Assembly: GCF_000003605.2 (NCBI RefSeq)
Contig: NW_003120939.1
Span: 1,394 to 29,930 of the forward strand
Source of the DNA: Saccoglossus kowalevskii
Taxonomy: Eukaryota > Hemichordata > Enteropneusta > Harrimaniidae
Direction of reading: 5' to 3'
Length of the DNA stretch: 28,537 bases
Shown here: in pieces, positions 1-11,800 of the stretch
Numbering within the stretch: the stretch's first letter is position 1
How the letters are laid out: each line of letters starts with the position of its first letter
Notes under the pieces: model-generated
Seen by the model: only the letters and a program-made list of their open reading frames with translations
The model's database searches: none
What the model was told of the DNA's origin: nothing
Translations under genes and position numbers: made by a program

Positions 1-2
1 TT

Positions 3-160
3 CTTTGTATAATGTCTGATAGTACTGGTTTGGTGCATAATGCCCGTGCTATAATGCTCAGTAGAATGCATGGTAACATTGCTTTGTATAATGTATGATA
101 GCACTAGTTTGGTTATAATGCCCGGCTTTAATGCTCAGTAGAATGATTGGTATTATTGGC
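3..160. repeat. 79-bp tandem repeat, two copies
   Basis: A unit starting CTTTGTATAATG at 3 restarts at 82. Each copy contains GATAG-ACT, TAATGCCC and AATGCTCAGTAGAATG in the same order. The second copy is slightly shorter and diverged. The array probably continues to the left of the window, and a decayed third copy may start near 160. Confidence 0.8.
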
Positions 161-179
161 TCGTATTGCTAATAATGCT

Positions 180-2705
180 CTAAAACAATTAATAGAGAAA
201 ATTATCGATAGTATACGCAGTGTTCCATACACTCAGACTGTTAGTAATGTCCCATAAAACTGCCCTGATCTTTCTGGGGTGAGTGTATAATTATTCTCAG
301 TGCAATGAAGTCAGTGTTAATGGAATATTTGGCTCGAGCTTGAAGCAGCTTTAACCTTCATATCTGGCGATCTCTACGTATGGAATGCACACACTGATTA
401 CCCACAGTTCATGTTGGCAGCCAAACGCACGTAAAGGCGAAAGCTAACCGTTGGGATGGTCGATATCTTTGCATATTTACATAAACATACTTTGCATATT
501 GCGTAATCTTCTTATTCGGGTTTACATTTTGGACTAGATTGAATTAAATTCTGAATGAAATGATAAATTGGAGAATGAGGTTTTGAGATGTCTTGATATT
601 TCTAAAATATATTTTAAAATTGTTATGAATTAATCAAAAATAAATGTATGTAATCTATTCACACTGTACTCAACACAAACGTGTTGTTTATCAAAACATG
701 TTCGGGCATGAAATGTTCAAACGCAATGAAACACACCATGGAATTACATATTAATCAGCAGAATATTTTAATTGTTATATTATTCATCAACATTTTGTAT
801 TACTTTGTTTTCAAATTGTTCGCACTCACATTAAATCCATCCCTGTCACAAATAAGTCGAAATCAATCGTCTATAATTGATTTAGCATCATTCTTGAATT
901 CAATGTTCAATAGCTCGTTCATAAATATAAGGTTACCTAATTGCAAATTGGAGAGTTTCGACCAATCAAATTGTCGCTGTGAATACCCGTAATTACTTAT
1001 TTGTCGGTACTTTGATCTCACGTACCCTTTCATAAGCTGATTCTATATAGTGTATAGCCATGTTAAGCGCCCAATGTCACTTTATGTGTACCTTCGTATA
1101 CGAACGCTGCGTGAGTTAGACAGTACCATTCTGAGACGAAGATTGACGGGTGTGCACTACAGTAGCATTTTCGACAGCAATCATAATGAGGTATGTTACT
1201 AACTAATTGAATTATGGTTTTACGAGAAAACCAGGTAATATATATTTCCTATCATTTGCGCCCTCTAGCGACCAAGCGCGAATATGACGTCAAAATGACG
1301 TATACGAGTGACTGATATGTCGTGACGTCAAAATAACGTAATATGGGTCAAAGCTAAACAACCGTGTTTAGTTGTTCAGTTGCTCGTCAGAAATATAGCA
1401 AATCTCTGAAAAGAAAATTCAAACATCTAGAGATCAATTATCAACGCTGAGACTAACCTTCCTGTCAGGCATTGTAATGTAGTGTGCTTTTGGGCTTTCC
1501 GTGTCCCGATACACTATTCCACGGATACCTAGTAATAAATCATTTGAAGATATTTTATGTTCATAGACCAATGCACAGGCCATCGGTTAGGAAAGGATTT
1601 GATATATATTGCCTGGATGCGCGTTTCCATATCATATGACGTCATTTTCCTGACATTACTTTTGGAGACGTGCAGAGACTCGTTCATTCGCGAGTGTTCC
1701 TTGGTCATGGAAATATGACAAAGAAAATAATGGCGAGGACGAGCACAACGACTACCTTGATATTTTTTTAGGACGTAAGAAAGTGTACTTTGTCCAGCAT
1801 CTGTACAGTGTAGTTATAATTATAAGACTTCGCGTCAATGACATAAACAAATTTCAGTTTCAATGAGTATTTAGATTCTAGAAGTGACCCCATTATGACT
1901 GAAACCAGTGAAAGAAAGAATCAAATTATGCATGGATATAATTCATCAGATCAATTTTCAACTGAATTACTGATATAAACAGAAATAATAATTTGTAATT
2001 TGATCGGGTTCTAAAAAATGCAACAGAAAAATTGTAAACCCATTCTTTTAAACGAAGCAGTAAACAAAATTAATGAATAATGCATTTATTTATTATACAT
2101 CAGTAAATTGTAAATAATTCACAGATTTTTAATAATGCACCAGAAATACTGAACCATTTAACTGACATTTGTGAGTCATTGTTGATATAACAAGCACAAA
2201 CAATCAGAAAACCTTATTTTGAAAATGAACTAACTAAGTTCACATTATTGATATTAGGAAATCATTGTCCAAATTTTTGAAGATCAATTGCTAATTCATT
2301 AAGAAAATGTCCGGAAAGAAGCGTACAGAATGTTCAACCAATGAAAAAAATACACGTGAATAAAATACAGAGAAATGGTGGTAACATGTCACTTTATTTG
2401 GATAAGTCGCTCAAATATGCACTAAACCAGATATTGGAAATTGTCAGCAGTAAAACACCATTCAGAAGCAACCATAAAATATACATATGAAATATTCCTT
2501 GCAAGAGCACACTTCATTTTGAAAACAAATACCCGCCACAGAGAATAACAACTCAAACATTTCAAGGTGCTCTGGGTATCGTTATATCATGAGAACGTAT
2601 CCCAGTCGGGCGAAGAGCGTTACCGGGACAACACAGTCGACGTATCATCAAAATTGTGAGCTGTCAAATAGTGTTATCAGTCGCGCTAGGTTTCGTAGAA
2701 CTTAC
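180..2705. other. upstream noncoding sequence, no gene recognised
   Basis: Open frames here are short and resemble no family I know; the longest has 103 codons (681-992) and lacks splice or domain support. The only structured part is the cluster of CRE palindromes at 1285-1644. An ATG followed at once by a good donor (AG|GTATGT at about 1191) could be a non-coding leader exon, but nothing supports it further. Confidence 0.4.
1285..1644. promoter_or_regulatory. cluster of CRE (TGACGTCA) palindromes
   Basis: Perfect 8-bp TGACGTCA palindromes occur at 1285-1292, 1323-1330 and 1637-1644, with a half-type TGACGTAT at 1296-1303. TGACGTCA is the binding site of CREB/ATF bZIP factors. Three in 360 bp is far above chance, but no gene start is established here. 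Confidence 0.4.
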
Positions 2706-2824
2706 TTTAAGCAGGGGGGAGTCGTCACCTGCGCATGCGTCAGATGGTCATAGCGTGACATTGTTTACAAACGCTTGGGTCTCCATTCCCGCGCGTGCGC
2801 AGGTGACGACCCTCCCGCTTTAAA
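2706..2824 (-). mobile_element. MITE family A, internally deleted copy
   Basis: Inverted ends TTTAAGC-GGGGGGA-GTCGTCACC and GGTGACGACCCTCCCGCTTTAAA flank about 119 bp. Its interior, read in reverse, matches the copy at 21989-22154 (TTTGTAAACAATG, CACGCTATG, GCGCGGGAAT) but lacks about 45 bp. It has no coding capacity. Ends inside TTTAAA suggest a TTAA-type target. Confidence 0.75.
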
Positions 2825-3753
2825 AGCCGTAGTCATTATTACAAATATGTACAGCAACAAATCGCCAACTCAATTCAAACTGGTCATATATTATTCACAG
2901 AATATGTCTCAAATATTTCAATGGAAACACTTTTGTGCCTATAAATTTGACGATTTGATAGTTAAATATAGTCTCAGTACGAGACGATACACCAAATTTT
3001 CCCACTCCAACGAAAAGAAACAAAGAATATTAAAAAAAAAGATAAAGAAAGAACCCGAACTCAATTAAGCGTTTCAGAGCTGTCCCTGGAACTAATAATA
3101 TTATTTTTGACACTCTTTAAAACTTACAATATGTATTGAACAGTGTCAACACAAATTCACTTCAGAAAATAATTAGTGATGCAAATTTTCCCAACAACAC
3201 TTAAAAAGTCTTCCATAGTATATGACTGATAGAGAAAAGAACTCAACAAATGTATCTTTTATATCATTCTATAGACCATTGGTGGCGCTGTATACAATCG
3301 ATACCTATTGAGGCTTGCCGTAGCTCATTCAGATTTGAGTGTAAACCGCAGAAACAGTTATTAAATTTGGTGATCAGTTTAGAATGATAGAAAGCGTTTA
3401 CAGTCTTCAAATAACCCAAAAGAGCAGAATATATGTGATTCCGGCGCTTTTATACTAAATGCTTTCTATTAATAATTTCGCTTTCAAATAATATTCATGA
3501 GCTATGTCTACGTCATAACCTCGTTAAAGGTTATTAGCATATTGTGTACGCAGTGCGCATGCTTCGGCTCTTTTCCCGTATTCCACAACGTATGTGTCAC
3601 CACAGTGATATCAATTGAAGTTTACGTTCCGTGCAACGTAACACACAGCACTGTCAATGAGGTTTCACCACATCAATGGTGCTGAAGGTTGTAGTCGTAT
3701 TCGAATCCCACACATAAGCGACGCTACCAGATATATACACTAGCTAATACATT
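2825..3753. other. noncoding, nothing recognised
   Basis: AT-rich sequence with short chance frames only. A TTCGAATCCC string near 3700 resembles a tRNA B box, but no A box or cloverleaf goes with it. Confidence 0.4.
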
Positions 3754-3903
3754 GGCGGATCTAGGGGGGGTCTTGCGGTCCGGACTCTCCCGTTCAAAAA
3801 TGTATTTAATTTGTTTTCGTATAATATAAACAAACCATTAACTTAGTCTGGCGATTTTAAAGTTTGGACCCCCCCTATAACAAAAATCCTTTATCCGCCC
3901 CTG
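3754..3903. repeat. short GGCGGAT inverted-end repeat
   Basis: The segment opens GGCGGATCTAGGGGGGG and closes CCCCCCCTATAA...TTTATCCGCCCCTG, so its ends are inverted copies about 150 bp apart with G/C-run subterminals. This form is common among small non-autonomous elements of marine invertebrates. No flanking target duplication is clear. Confidence 0.5.
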
Positions 3904-4719
3904 TAACAAGCCACACCAACCCAGCGACTGCTGAGGATTTGTACACACTCCCACCATGTCATACGCTGTAATATGCAATTACAATTCTGGTTTCCCCATA
4001 ACTCTGGATATGAAACTTTTCACCACTATTATGTCCACCATCTTTATTCTCCAGCAAAGGATTATAGGTAAAGTATGATATCATAGCCACTATTGTGAAA
4101 AATGATTATTGTGAAACGAGATATTTCTTCACTTAAATATGTCACTTGGACATCTTCCCAATGCAAAAGAATAAACAGGCATGACAAAAAACGAACACAA
4201 AAATACAGTGACTTGATGAAACAGACTAGACGGCCACGACATTTCATTTTCCTGTGCTGTGCGGATCATCATTGAAAATTGATTAAAGTTGAAGACAACA
4301 ACTTCAACAGACAACATCAAAAGCGAATGAGACAGATAACAATATTTCTTATAGTTTTGAAGCATATTTTGGAAGAAATAACTATGAAAGTTGTCAAGTT
4401 TTCGCACGAGCGTATTTTTTTAACTGGGTGCCATTTGCATTTTACGTCAAAACAAAACTGCTAAAAGTATGTAAATCTTTCTCGCTAATCGTGATGTGTA
4501 CAGATAAATTGAACACGAATGTTACCTATTTCAATCAGTAAACTTATTTTTGAAAAAAATAGCAAAATGACAAACAGATCTCGATAGAACAAATACATTT
4601 TCCGAAACGGTTACAAAGTCGTCACTACTAAGTATCAACTGAATTGGGTGACTGAAAGAAGTCGACGCTGAAATACAAGACCATCGGTGTTCGGTGTTAA
4701 AAATTTAAATTCCCAAGCA

Positions 4720-4823
4720 ATCATGATAACAACACACGCTAAAAACGCAAAGGCTCATGGGTAGACGCTTGTTTGTAAACAATGACACGCTATGGCCGTC
4801 TGGTGACGACTCCCCCGCTTTAT
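4720..4823 (+). mobile_element. MITE family A, truncated copy
   Basis: It matches the right two thirds of the element at 21989-22154: GATAACAAC-CACGCTAAAA-CGCAAAGGCTCATGG, TTTGTAAACAATGACACGC, and a right end GGTGACGACTCCCCCGCTTTA. The left inverted end and the GCATGCGCA part of the right end are missing, so the copy is dead and deletion-scarred. Confidence 0.75.
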
Positions 4824-5277
4824 TTGTTTAAGTAGAGGTGTCGCAGAGTGGAACCACGCATATATTATATACGATTGGCGTACACTTGACAGATATCAGA
4901 GTTTCGGGTACATGATTCCATCATATCGTTGATTGAAATAAATCGATTATTCAACGCACGGATACTAAACGCGTCCAATGTGACGAAACACATCGATCAA
5001 ACGTCTGTAGCGTAGCTTAATAACACATGTGTGCACCAAGAGATAACCAATGTTTCTACAATGAATATCGCAAATAAAATAATTGATAAAGAAATGTTTA
5101 AATAATGCATGTAATCAATCGAGCATTTCAAAAAGTAACTTTTGATTAGATATCGCTAAAGCCGTCGGCAGCCTCAACATTATTGACGGCGGACAACTTG
5201 AACACATTTGAGATGGCTCGCGAGAACGGTTTCCTATATAGATGTGAGAGAAATTATCTAAAACAAGTTCATCATCC

Positions 5278-5320
<43 letters not shown>

Positions 5321-5654
5321 TATTTTTAGTTAGACACAATTTCTCATATTAAATATGCGAGATATAAATTACTCTCGCGTGACTCTCACTTCCCTATTGC
5401 GGAAACATTAAGAATAAGCTATTTCTACCATATCAGTCTATTTGTCACGGCGTAACTGTCAAAATCTCGGATAGATGAAAACGAGGCAACCCCGTAGGTC
5501 AATAACAGAAAGATTAAATTTATAATCGGTAACGTGGGAGATTTGTTCAGTGCACCCGGTCTTCAGTTTCCTTCCTACGCTGTATTATATCATCGAAGAC
5601 CTCAGATCAACACCACTGGCCCGACATTGATACAGGCTCAGTTGACACTGTTCC
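4824..5654. other. proximal upstream region of the carboxypeptidase gene
   Basis: Noncoding. It contains the trinucleotide run at about 5270-5320 and otherwise no recognised element. The Asp-rich minus-strand frame across that run is simply the translated repeat. Confidence 0.5.
5270..5320. repeat. CAT/TCA trinucleotide microsatellite
   Basis: About sixteen consecutive TCA units, with one CTC interruption near the start, about 400 bp upstream of the start codon. It is likely length-polymorphic. Confidence 0.95.
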
Positions 5655-5660
5655 TATAAA
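5655..5660 (+). promoter_or_regulatory. TATA-like box of the carboxypeptidase gene
   Basis: TATAAA lies 74 bp upstream of the start codon and would place transcription start near 5685, with a leader of about 45 nt. This fits a compact secreted-protease promoter, but the assignment rests only on motif and distance. Other TATA-like strings are common in this AT-rich DNA. Confidence 0.35.
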
Positions 5661-5728
5661 CAGACGAAGTTGAGAGGGACGCAGACGATCCACACGACGA
5701 TACTGACACTGATCGGCAACGCAACAAC

Positions 5729-5805
5729 ATGGGATACGCGTTGGTGATTGCGTTTTTGTTGGTGCAAATAACTTGCGAAGTAAGATCAGAGCAAAGATAC
5801 GAGAG
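5729..5805 (+). CDS. carboxypeptidase exon 1 (signal peptide)
   Basis: The ATG opens a frame reading MGYALVIAFLLVQITC then EVRSEQRYE, ending in an AG|GTAAGA donor. Residues 4-14 are a hydrophobic core typical of a secretory signal peptide, with cleavage likely between about 16 and 20. The exon ends in phase 2, so the split Arg codon is completed by the first base of the exon at 7080. No in-frame upstream ATG fits better, because the leader before it lacks coding character. Confidence 0.88.
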
Positions 5806-8800
5806 GTAAGACCTAACTTATACTTCTAAGATTGTGTAAATGTGTAAAACTTGAGTATAGCTTACGTATATCCATATATTTTATTTCGCTGAAATACAAT
5901 CTCGTGTGAACGTGTCGCCATTCTGGAGGTTTACCGAGTCAAACGGTTTATCAGTGAAAGTTTGATATCCAATTTCTACCAGATGAAATAGATATATGGG
6001 GCAGTACGTAAACTATGTTCCGTTACGATGCGAAGGGTAACAGATTTAAACAGCTGGATTACGGATCCAATGACATAATAAAAAAAAGGCGCATTTAATT
6101 TTATAAACAAAATATTGGCAGCGAAACAATGAATGTCACTACATTTAAATTTATGTTGTGTTATTTCAGCGAGTTTTACTTACGATTAGCAATAACAGCG
6201 AACTCAAAGTTGCACACGCTATGACCATTTTAAAAACTTATCGGGGGTATTGTGACTATATACTAAACAAATGTCTGAATTAGCATGAATTGCAGCAAAT
6301 ATGTACATAAACGTTAAATTTACATTAGTTTTTATCAATGTTTCAGCTTTCCATTTGATTTGCTTCTTCAGATTCCATTTACTAATGCTTTCAACTAACG
6401 TTGAAATATAATATCGCCAAGACGCCAATGATGTCAGAATGCAACATTACAACGCGAATAATAAATATGATTGTAATAGTGTATATCTACAGCCTTAATG
6501 ATATGCATACTGACTTTGGAATGAGGTAATATACGATGAAGATGGTATTTGAGACATGTCGTGATTCAGAAAGCTGGATATTTCAGCTTACCCACAATCC
6601 GGTTTTACCTGAAATCAATATATTTGGCAAAAAAAAATAAACAAGATGTATCGTCACGTGAGTTGTTATCCTAGTTAACCATGGACAGTATAGCATACAC
6701 TATACAGTATAATATACTGTCTATAATTTAACCTTCTTTTCACTACGGAAATTACTCGAATTGTCATTGTCGTGTATTTGTAAAAAGTTGTATATTGGAA
6801 AGTGTATACATGTAGTAACATTCGCCACACAAACGAGTATGTGTCAGCATGACTTATCAATTATGCAAAAAACACAATGTTGAAATGTCCATACCATTAG
6901 AAGATGCATTCAACGCAAACCAAACACATGATATATCAGGCTGAATAGTTAATATACATGTATTCCATCCTCCAACAACTACCAACGTGACACGAAGTTG
7001 ATTATATATATATATTTATGATTGTCATATATATATGCATATATATATATATATATATGTGTGTCATTTACTCCAACAGGCATAAGCTAATCCGTGTGCA
7101 TCCACAGAACACTGGTGAGATATATGCTATGAAAAGAATACAAGACGTATTCCGGAATTCTGAGGTAAACCATAATTTTAAAAATAATTAATTTCTAGCA
7201 AACCGTATCCACACTCTAGCAAACTACAGCGTGTACGCTAACAATGGACAATTTCTAGCTAGCTAGCTCGCATACGTTATCCATTGAAACGTGAAATGTT
7301 GAGACCTTTTTTTTTCTTTTAAAGAATTTCAATCTTATTAGGATTACTAATAGTGTTTCCCTCTGGCATCTTACAATAACACCCAATCGTACGCTTACTA
7401 AAGAAAATTTAAAACGGTAGCGTGTTTCACCCCCTGCAGATATTACATTATTTTTTACAACATGCTGAAAAGAAATCGTGAAAAAACAGCCGCGAACACG
7501 CGCCTGTAATTGAAGAAATATATTTTTTTTATAAAAGTTCCGGCGAATTATTCGCTTATCTGACCCCGGTCGCCGCACTCGTCGTTCCCTATAGGGTGGA
7601 CCTTCCCGTCGGCACTGTACGACATTGGACTGTGAAGGACACGGAAGACGTAACGTTAACATGAAAACGAACACTGACGCCGTACAATTGAAAACTGACT
7701 CATTTTTTCCTGTTGATTTGAAGAAATTGGCTAGCGAAGTAGGTGCTATAATTTTAATTTTCAATCCAAGATTTTATATTGAATAAAAGCGAACACAGGT
7801 AGAAGAAGCACAACATTCGTTTGATAATGGTCTCGTCATTAACTTCATATTGATGCGTGAACACACTGTTGCAGCTTCAGTTCAGAGTAGCAATAACGCC
7901 TTAGAAGCATAGTATATATTGTATCACAAGAAGGTGTAAGAAGATTATAACTAATTTCCATAATCAATTGTATATACATCCTGTCAGTTTGCTTGTACAA
8001 AGGAAGATGTTGTTAAAAAAAGAATTTACTATTCTGTATTCATTGTCTTGTGTGAATTTTCTGACAAAACCCATTAGTACATGTAAAGATTTCATGAATT
8101 ATATAGTTCACGAATATAAATAGCGGTCATTGCTGTTCTATATAAACCGACATTCACAACATGTAAATCGGCGGTTTTTAGAAGATTTTATTTTTTTATC
8201 ATGATGAATTCGGTATACTCAACTTGCGACTAAGGGTCCTCTCGCATGGTTTCGTATTCGGTCATCTCTCTCACTACATTTAACATTGAAAATTCAAGAC
8301 GCGCTTTTCTGTAGACGAGACGGAAATTGTAGTCGATATTGTAGTAGTTGTGTCGCTATTGTCAACTATATTATTCAAGTTTCACTCTGAATATATTATA
8401 TAATGTTCACGTGATACTTCGTTAATTAGTATTAAATAGTTATTGTGTAGCTGCACTGAAGCTCGACTCGTTATCATCTGCCATTAGAGTCAATGAATTA
8501 TATTAAGGTGACGACTGATATTCTGTCTCAAAGGTGTCAGGATGGTCGAATGGATAGTGTACCAAATATGTATGCTTGACGAGTTTGTTCTCCATTTTCC
8601 GATACGATACCACCACACGTACCACCTATTTAATTACAATTTGATGGAAGTTTTTTCCCGTATTGTGCCAACACAGACCACACACATGTTTTTAACACTC
8701 AACCTTAGAAAAATGAGCATGCGTAATAATGTTATGCCTGTAACTTGGTGAGCGCTTATTTAACGTTATACCCAGCCAGTAAAATATCATTTGAGTAAAT

Positions 8801-11800
8801 CAACAAAAATAATGTATTGTATTACCAAATCGTCTATTGCAAGCAGAGTGCTTACGTGTCTATTTCACTTTTTGATGATTATTCTTTGAATCTATATCAT
8901 TGACAAATAGATTGAGATAAAATCATTTTTACGCTGAAATAACGAAATACAAAAAGTGATTATTGTGAATCAGAGGGAATCAATAAAGAACTATTAAAAT
9001 GGGCTTTATACTGCACAAAGTCCTTGGTTTAATTGTATAATTTCACAAACAAAGAATGTCACAAACAATATAGGTATCTGTAATTATGAACTTGATCTAC
9101 AATGTACAGAAATGAAAATACACCATACAAATTCTCTTTTTTATAAACACAGATATGCAAATACGTTATTTTCGTAACATAAAAAATATAAATAATCACA
9201 TTGACATAAAAGTTCCCCAAAACCGGAGTATTTTATGTTTTTTATTTGCACTACATGCTTCTCATGACGTACTTTCCGAATTAATGCACTGAAGAATTAC
9301 CCCCATCCCATGGGCACAGAATAACACCTCATCATATAATATACACTACATAATGCATTTTTCTTTGTTTACTATAACCACCATCTCCTTCGTTCAATCT
9401 ACCACCAAAGGTCGTCAGCATTAAAATAACCTACTTTATTATTGTAACGACTAGAAAAATCGTAATATTACTACAAAAAAGGGTGAAATATTATAATCCA
9501 CAGTTTAATCATTTACTTTCGTAAAAGAACAAATACACACATAATTCCAAGATGCAGTTTCTTAATTCATTATTTTGGGAGATCGCTATTGAAATTAAAA
9601 AGCAAGGTGCAGCGACTGGTCATATTTTTCCTAAAATGCAATCATTGTGTTTTTTAACGGACATACACAGGTTTAATAAATAATTATTTATAGAGACTGT
9701 CGATGAAAACATATATATCCATTCAAATATATGTTTGGTGTCTACATGATGTGGGTCGCGTTTGTACAATATACGCGGGGAAGCTTATTAGTATTCAAAA
9801 GTATAACCAACATTCGTTATAGATTGAAATGGGCGATACTACAAAACAACTGTATAAGAGACAAATAAGAGACAGCTTTCTAACTCACGAAAATTAGCTT
9901 CTTGACTAATACATTGCTCTAAATAGCCACAAGAACGTATAAAACATCTAACTTACAGGTGAATCTTGTTCTAGATTGTGCTTCTTCTATATAGGTCAGG
10001 TAGGCTTTTTTACGGAAACGGGGGACTGGTTTGTAACGCCACTAAAATAATTCCTGTAATTTATTTATAGAAATGATCAAATGTGGGTATTCGAAATGAT
10101 AAACAATAGAAAATAACCTGATGTGTCTGACCTCTTATTTTTTTTTTGATTTTGTTTATTAAATTAGATATAAAAATTGTTGTTATTGTATAAGTCACGT
10201 GATCTGATATATTACCCTGCTTGAACTAATGAATGTTTCTATTATCATTATGAGTTTTACAAAAAATAAACAGTATAATAAATACGCCAACAATACAGTT
10301 CGTGGATTTTTTAGTTGCGATTATGTTGACATTGGCCTGGGAGGCATATACAAATCAACTAATTATTATGCATACAACCTTTTGTAATTTTATATATTTT
10401 ATTTTACTAGTACAATATTTTTAAATATTGTTTTATAATTATTACGTACATTTATTGCGAGTACCGAAACTTTTTAAATACGAAAAAGGAAAAATAAACA
10501 ATTAAATACATATTTAAAAAAAAACAATGAAAAAGAATAAATGAATAAATCACAAACCGGGATATTATTTTAATCATATTGTATTTTCTCACATTTGTTA
10601 ATTTTATGATTAAGATTTTCCGTTATCCTTCCGATGAAATAGGGCGAAAATTTAATGACACAACCTGTCACACTTTCAAAGGATACAAATAAAGAGCAAA
10701 GTAATCAGAATGAAAAAAAACAACTTCAGCACGAATTGCTCAGCTTACAGTGAACATAGACTGCCCTTATGTAACACAGCAAAGAAACATATTAATCATT
10801 TTGTAACCAGTAGTAACAGCAAAATTTGAGTTCCATTATGACTACTACCCATAGCAGAATTCAATGAGACAAGTCTGAATACTAGACGTTAATATATATT
10901 ATTTTGTTTTTTATAAATTTGTCTTTCTTTGCTCTTGAAATTATGAGAAATTATGAGTTAATAAATATCATTGTTATGACAAGTAAAATTAGTAAAGATG
11001 TCGATGTCATAATGTGAGGACGGTCCCAATGTTATTCCATCAGCAAAGGCGTGTTTCATCGGATTAGTAGCATCTTTTACCCGTATTTGAAGTTCGGATA
11101 CAGGAGGTTTGTAATTGTCTAATAGCAGCACGCAAACTTATTGTATATATGCCTCATTCACTGCTTGAAACAGGCTTAGTGAAATATATTTCTGAATTCG
11201 AATGTTACTATGCATACAAACTAAAGCAATCGCGGAGATTCCTTTTCCTTTACAATACTCGAACGACGGAAGGAAAAGAAGATAAAACGCAGCATTAAAC
11301 TCGACTCTAGATTAGCCGTATACACGATATCCATCTATCAAAGACAAATATACATGTCTTGAATCCCTCTTTTCCTCAATTCTTCCTATTATTAGGTCTT
11401 AACAAATGTGATAAGATTTCCTTTTTTTAAAGACGCTGTGATTCTCGCTGTGATTGAATGCACGCATGGCTGGCAACGAGTGAGTGGGCGACGATACAAT
11501 AAGCTAATTGACGACATTCAATCGGCTACGTTATCAAGACGGCAGTGTACGCCGTTAATTCGCTTCGAAGGCAATTAACCAATTCTAACTTCTTGATATC
11601 ATCATCATCAGGTCGAATGGGATGACACAGTGTGCAAATGGTAATCAGCTTTATCATCATTTTCAATACGGAGGACGCCGATTAATTTCATTATTTTCAC
11701 TCGAGGTTTCGAAGTTCGCATCTCTTGCATTATTAACACTATTTCTGATTGCATTATGGTTATATGCTTTATAAAACCATTAGGTTACACCAATACCCTT

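Noticed and set aside
681-992. 103-codon frame with a hydrophobic segment
   Set aside because: No signal-peptide-plus-domain layout, no homology I can see and no splice context.
3640-3720. tRNA-like B box (TTCGAATCCC)
   Set aside because: No A box at the right distance and no cloverleaf. A tRNA-derived SINE cannot be supported.
5115-5339. Asp-rich acidic protein on the minus strand
   Set aside because: It is the translation of the CAT microsatellite.
7255-7764. 169-codon open frame on the minus strand inside intron 2
   Set aside because: Basic, low-complexity translation with no family motif, no splice support and no neighbour in frame. It is within what chance allows.
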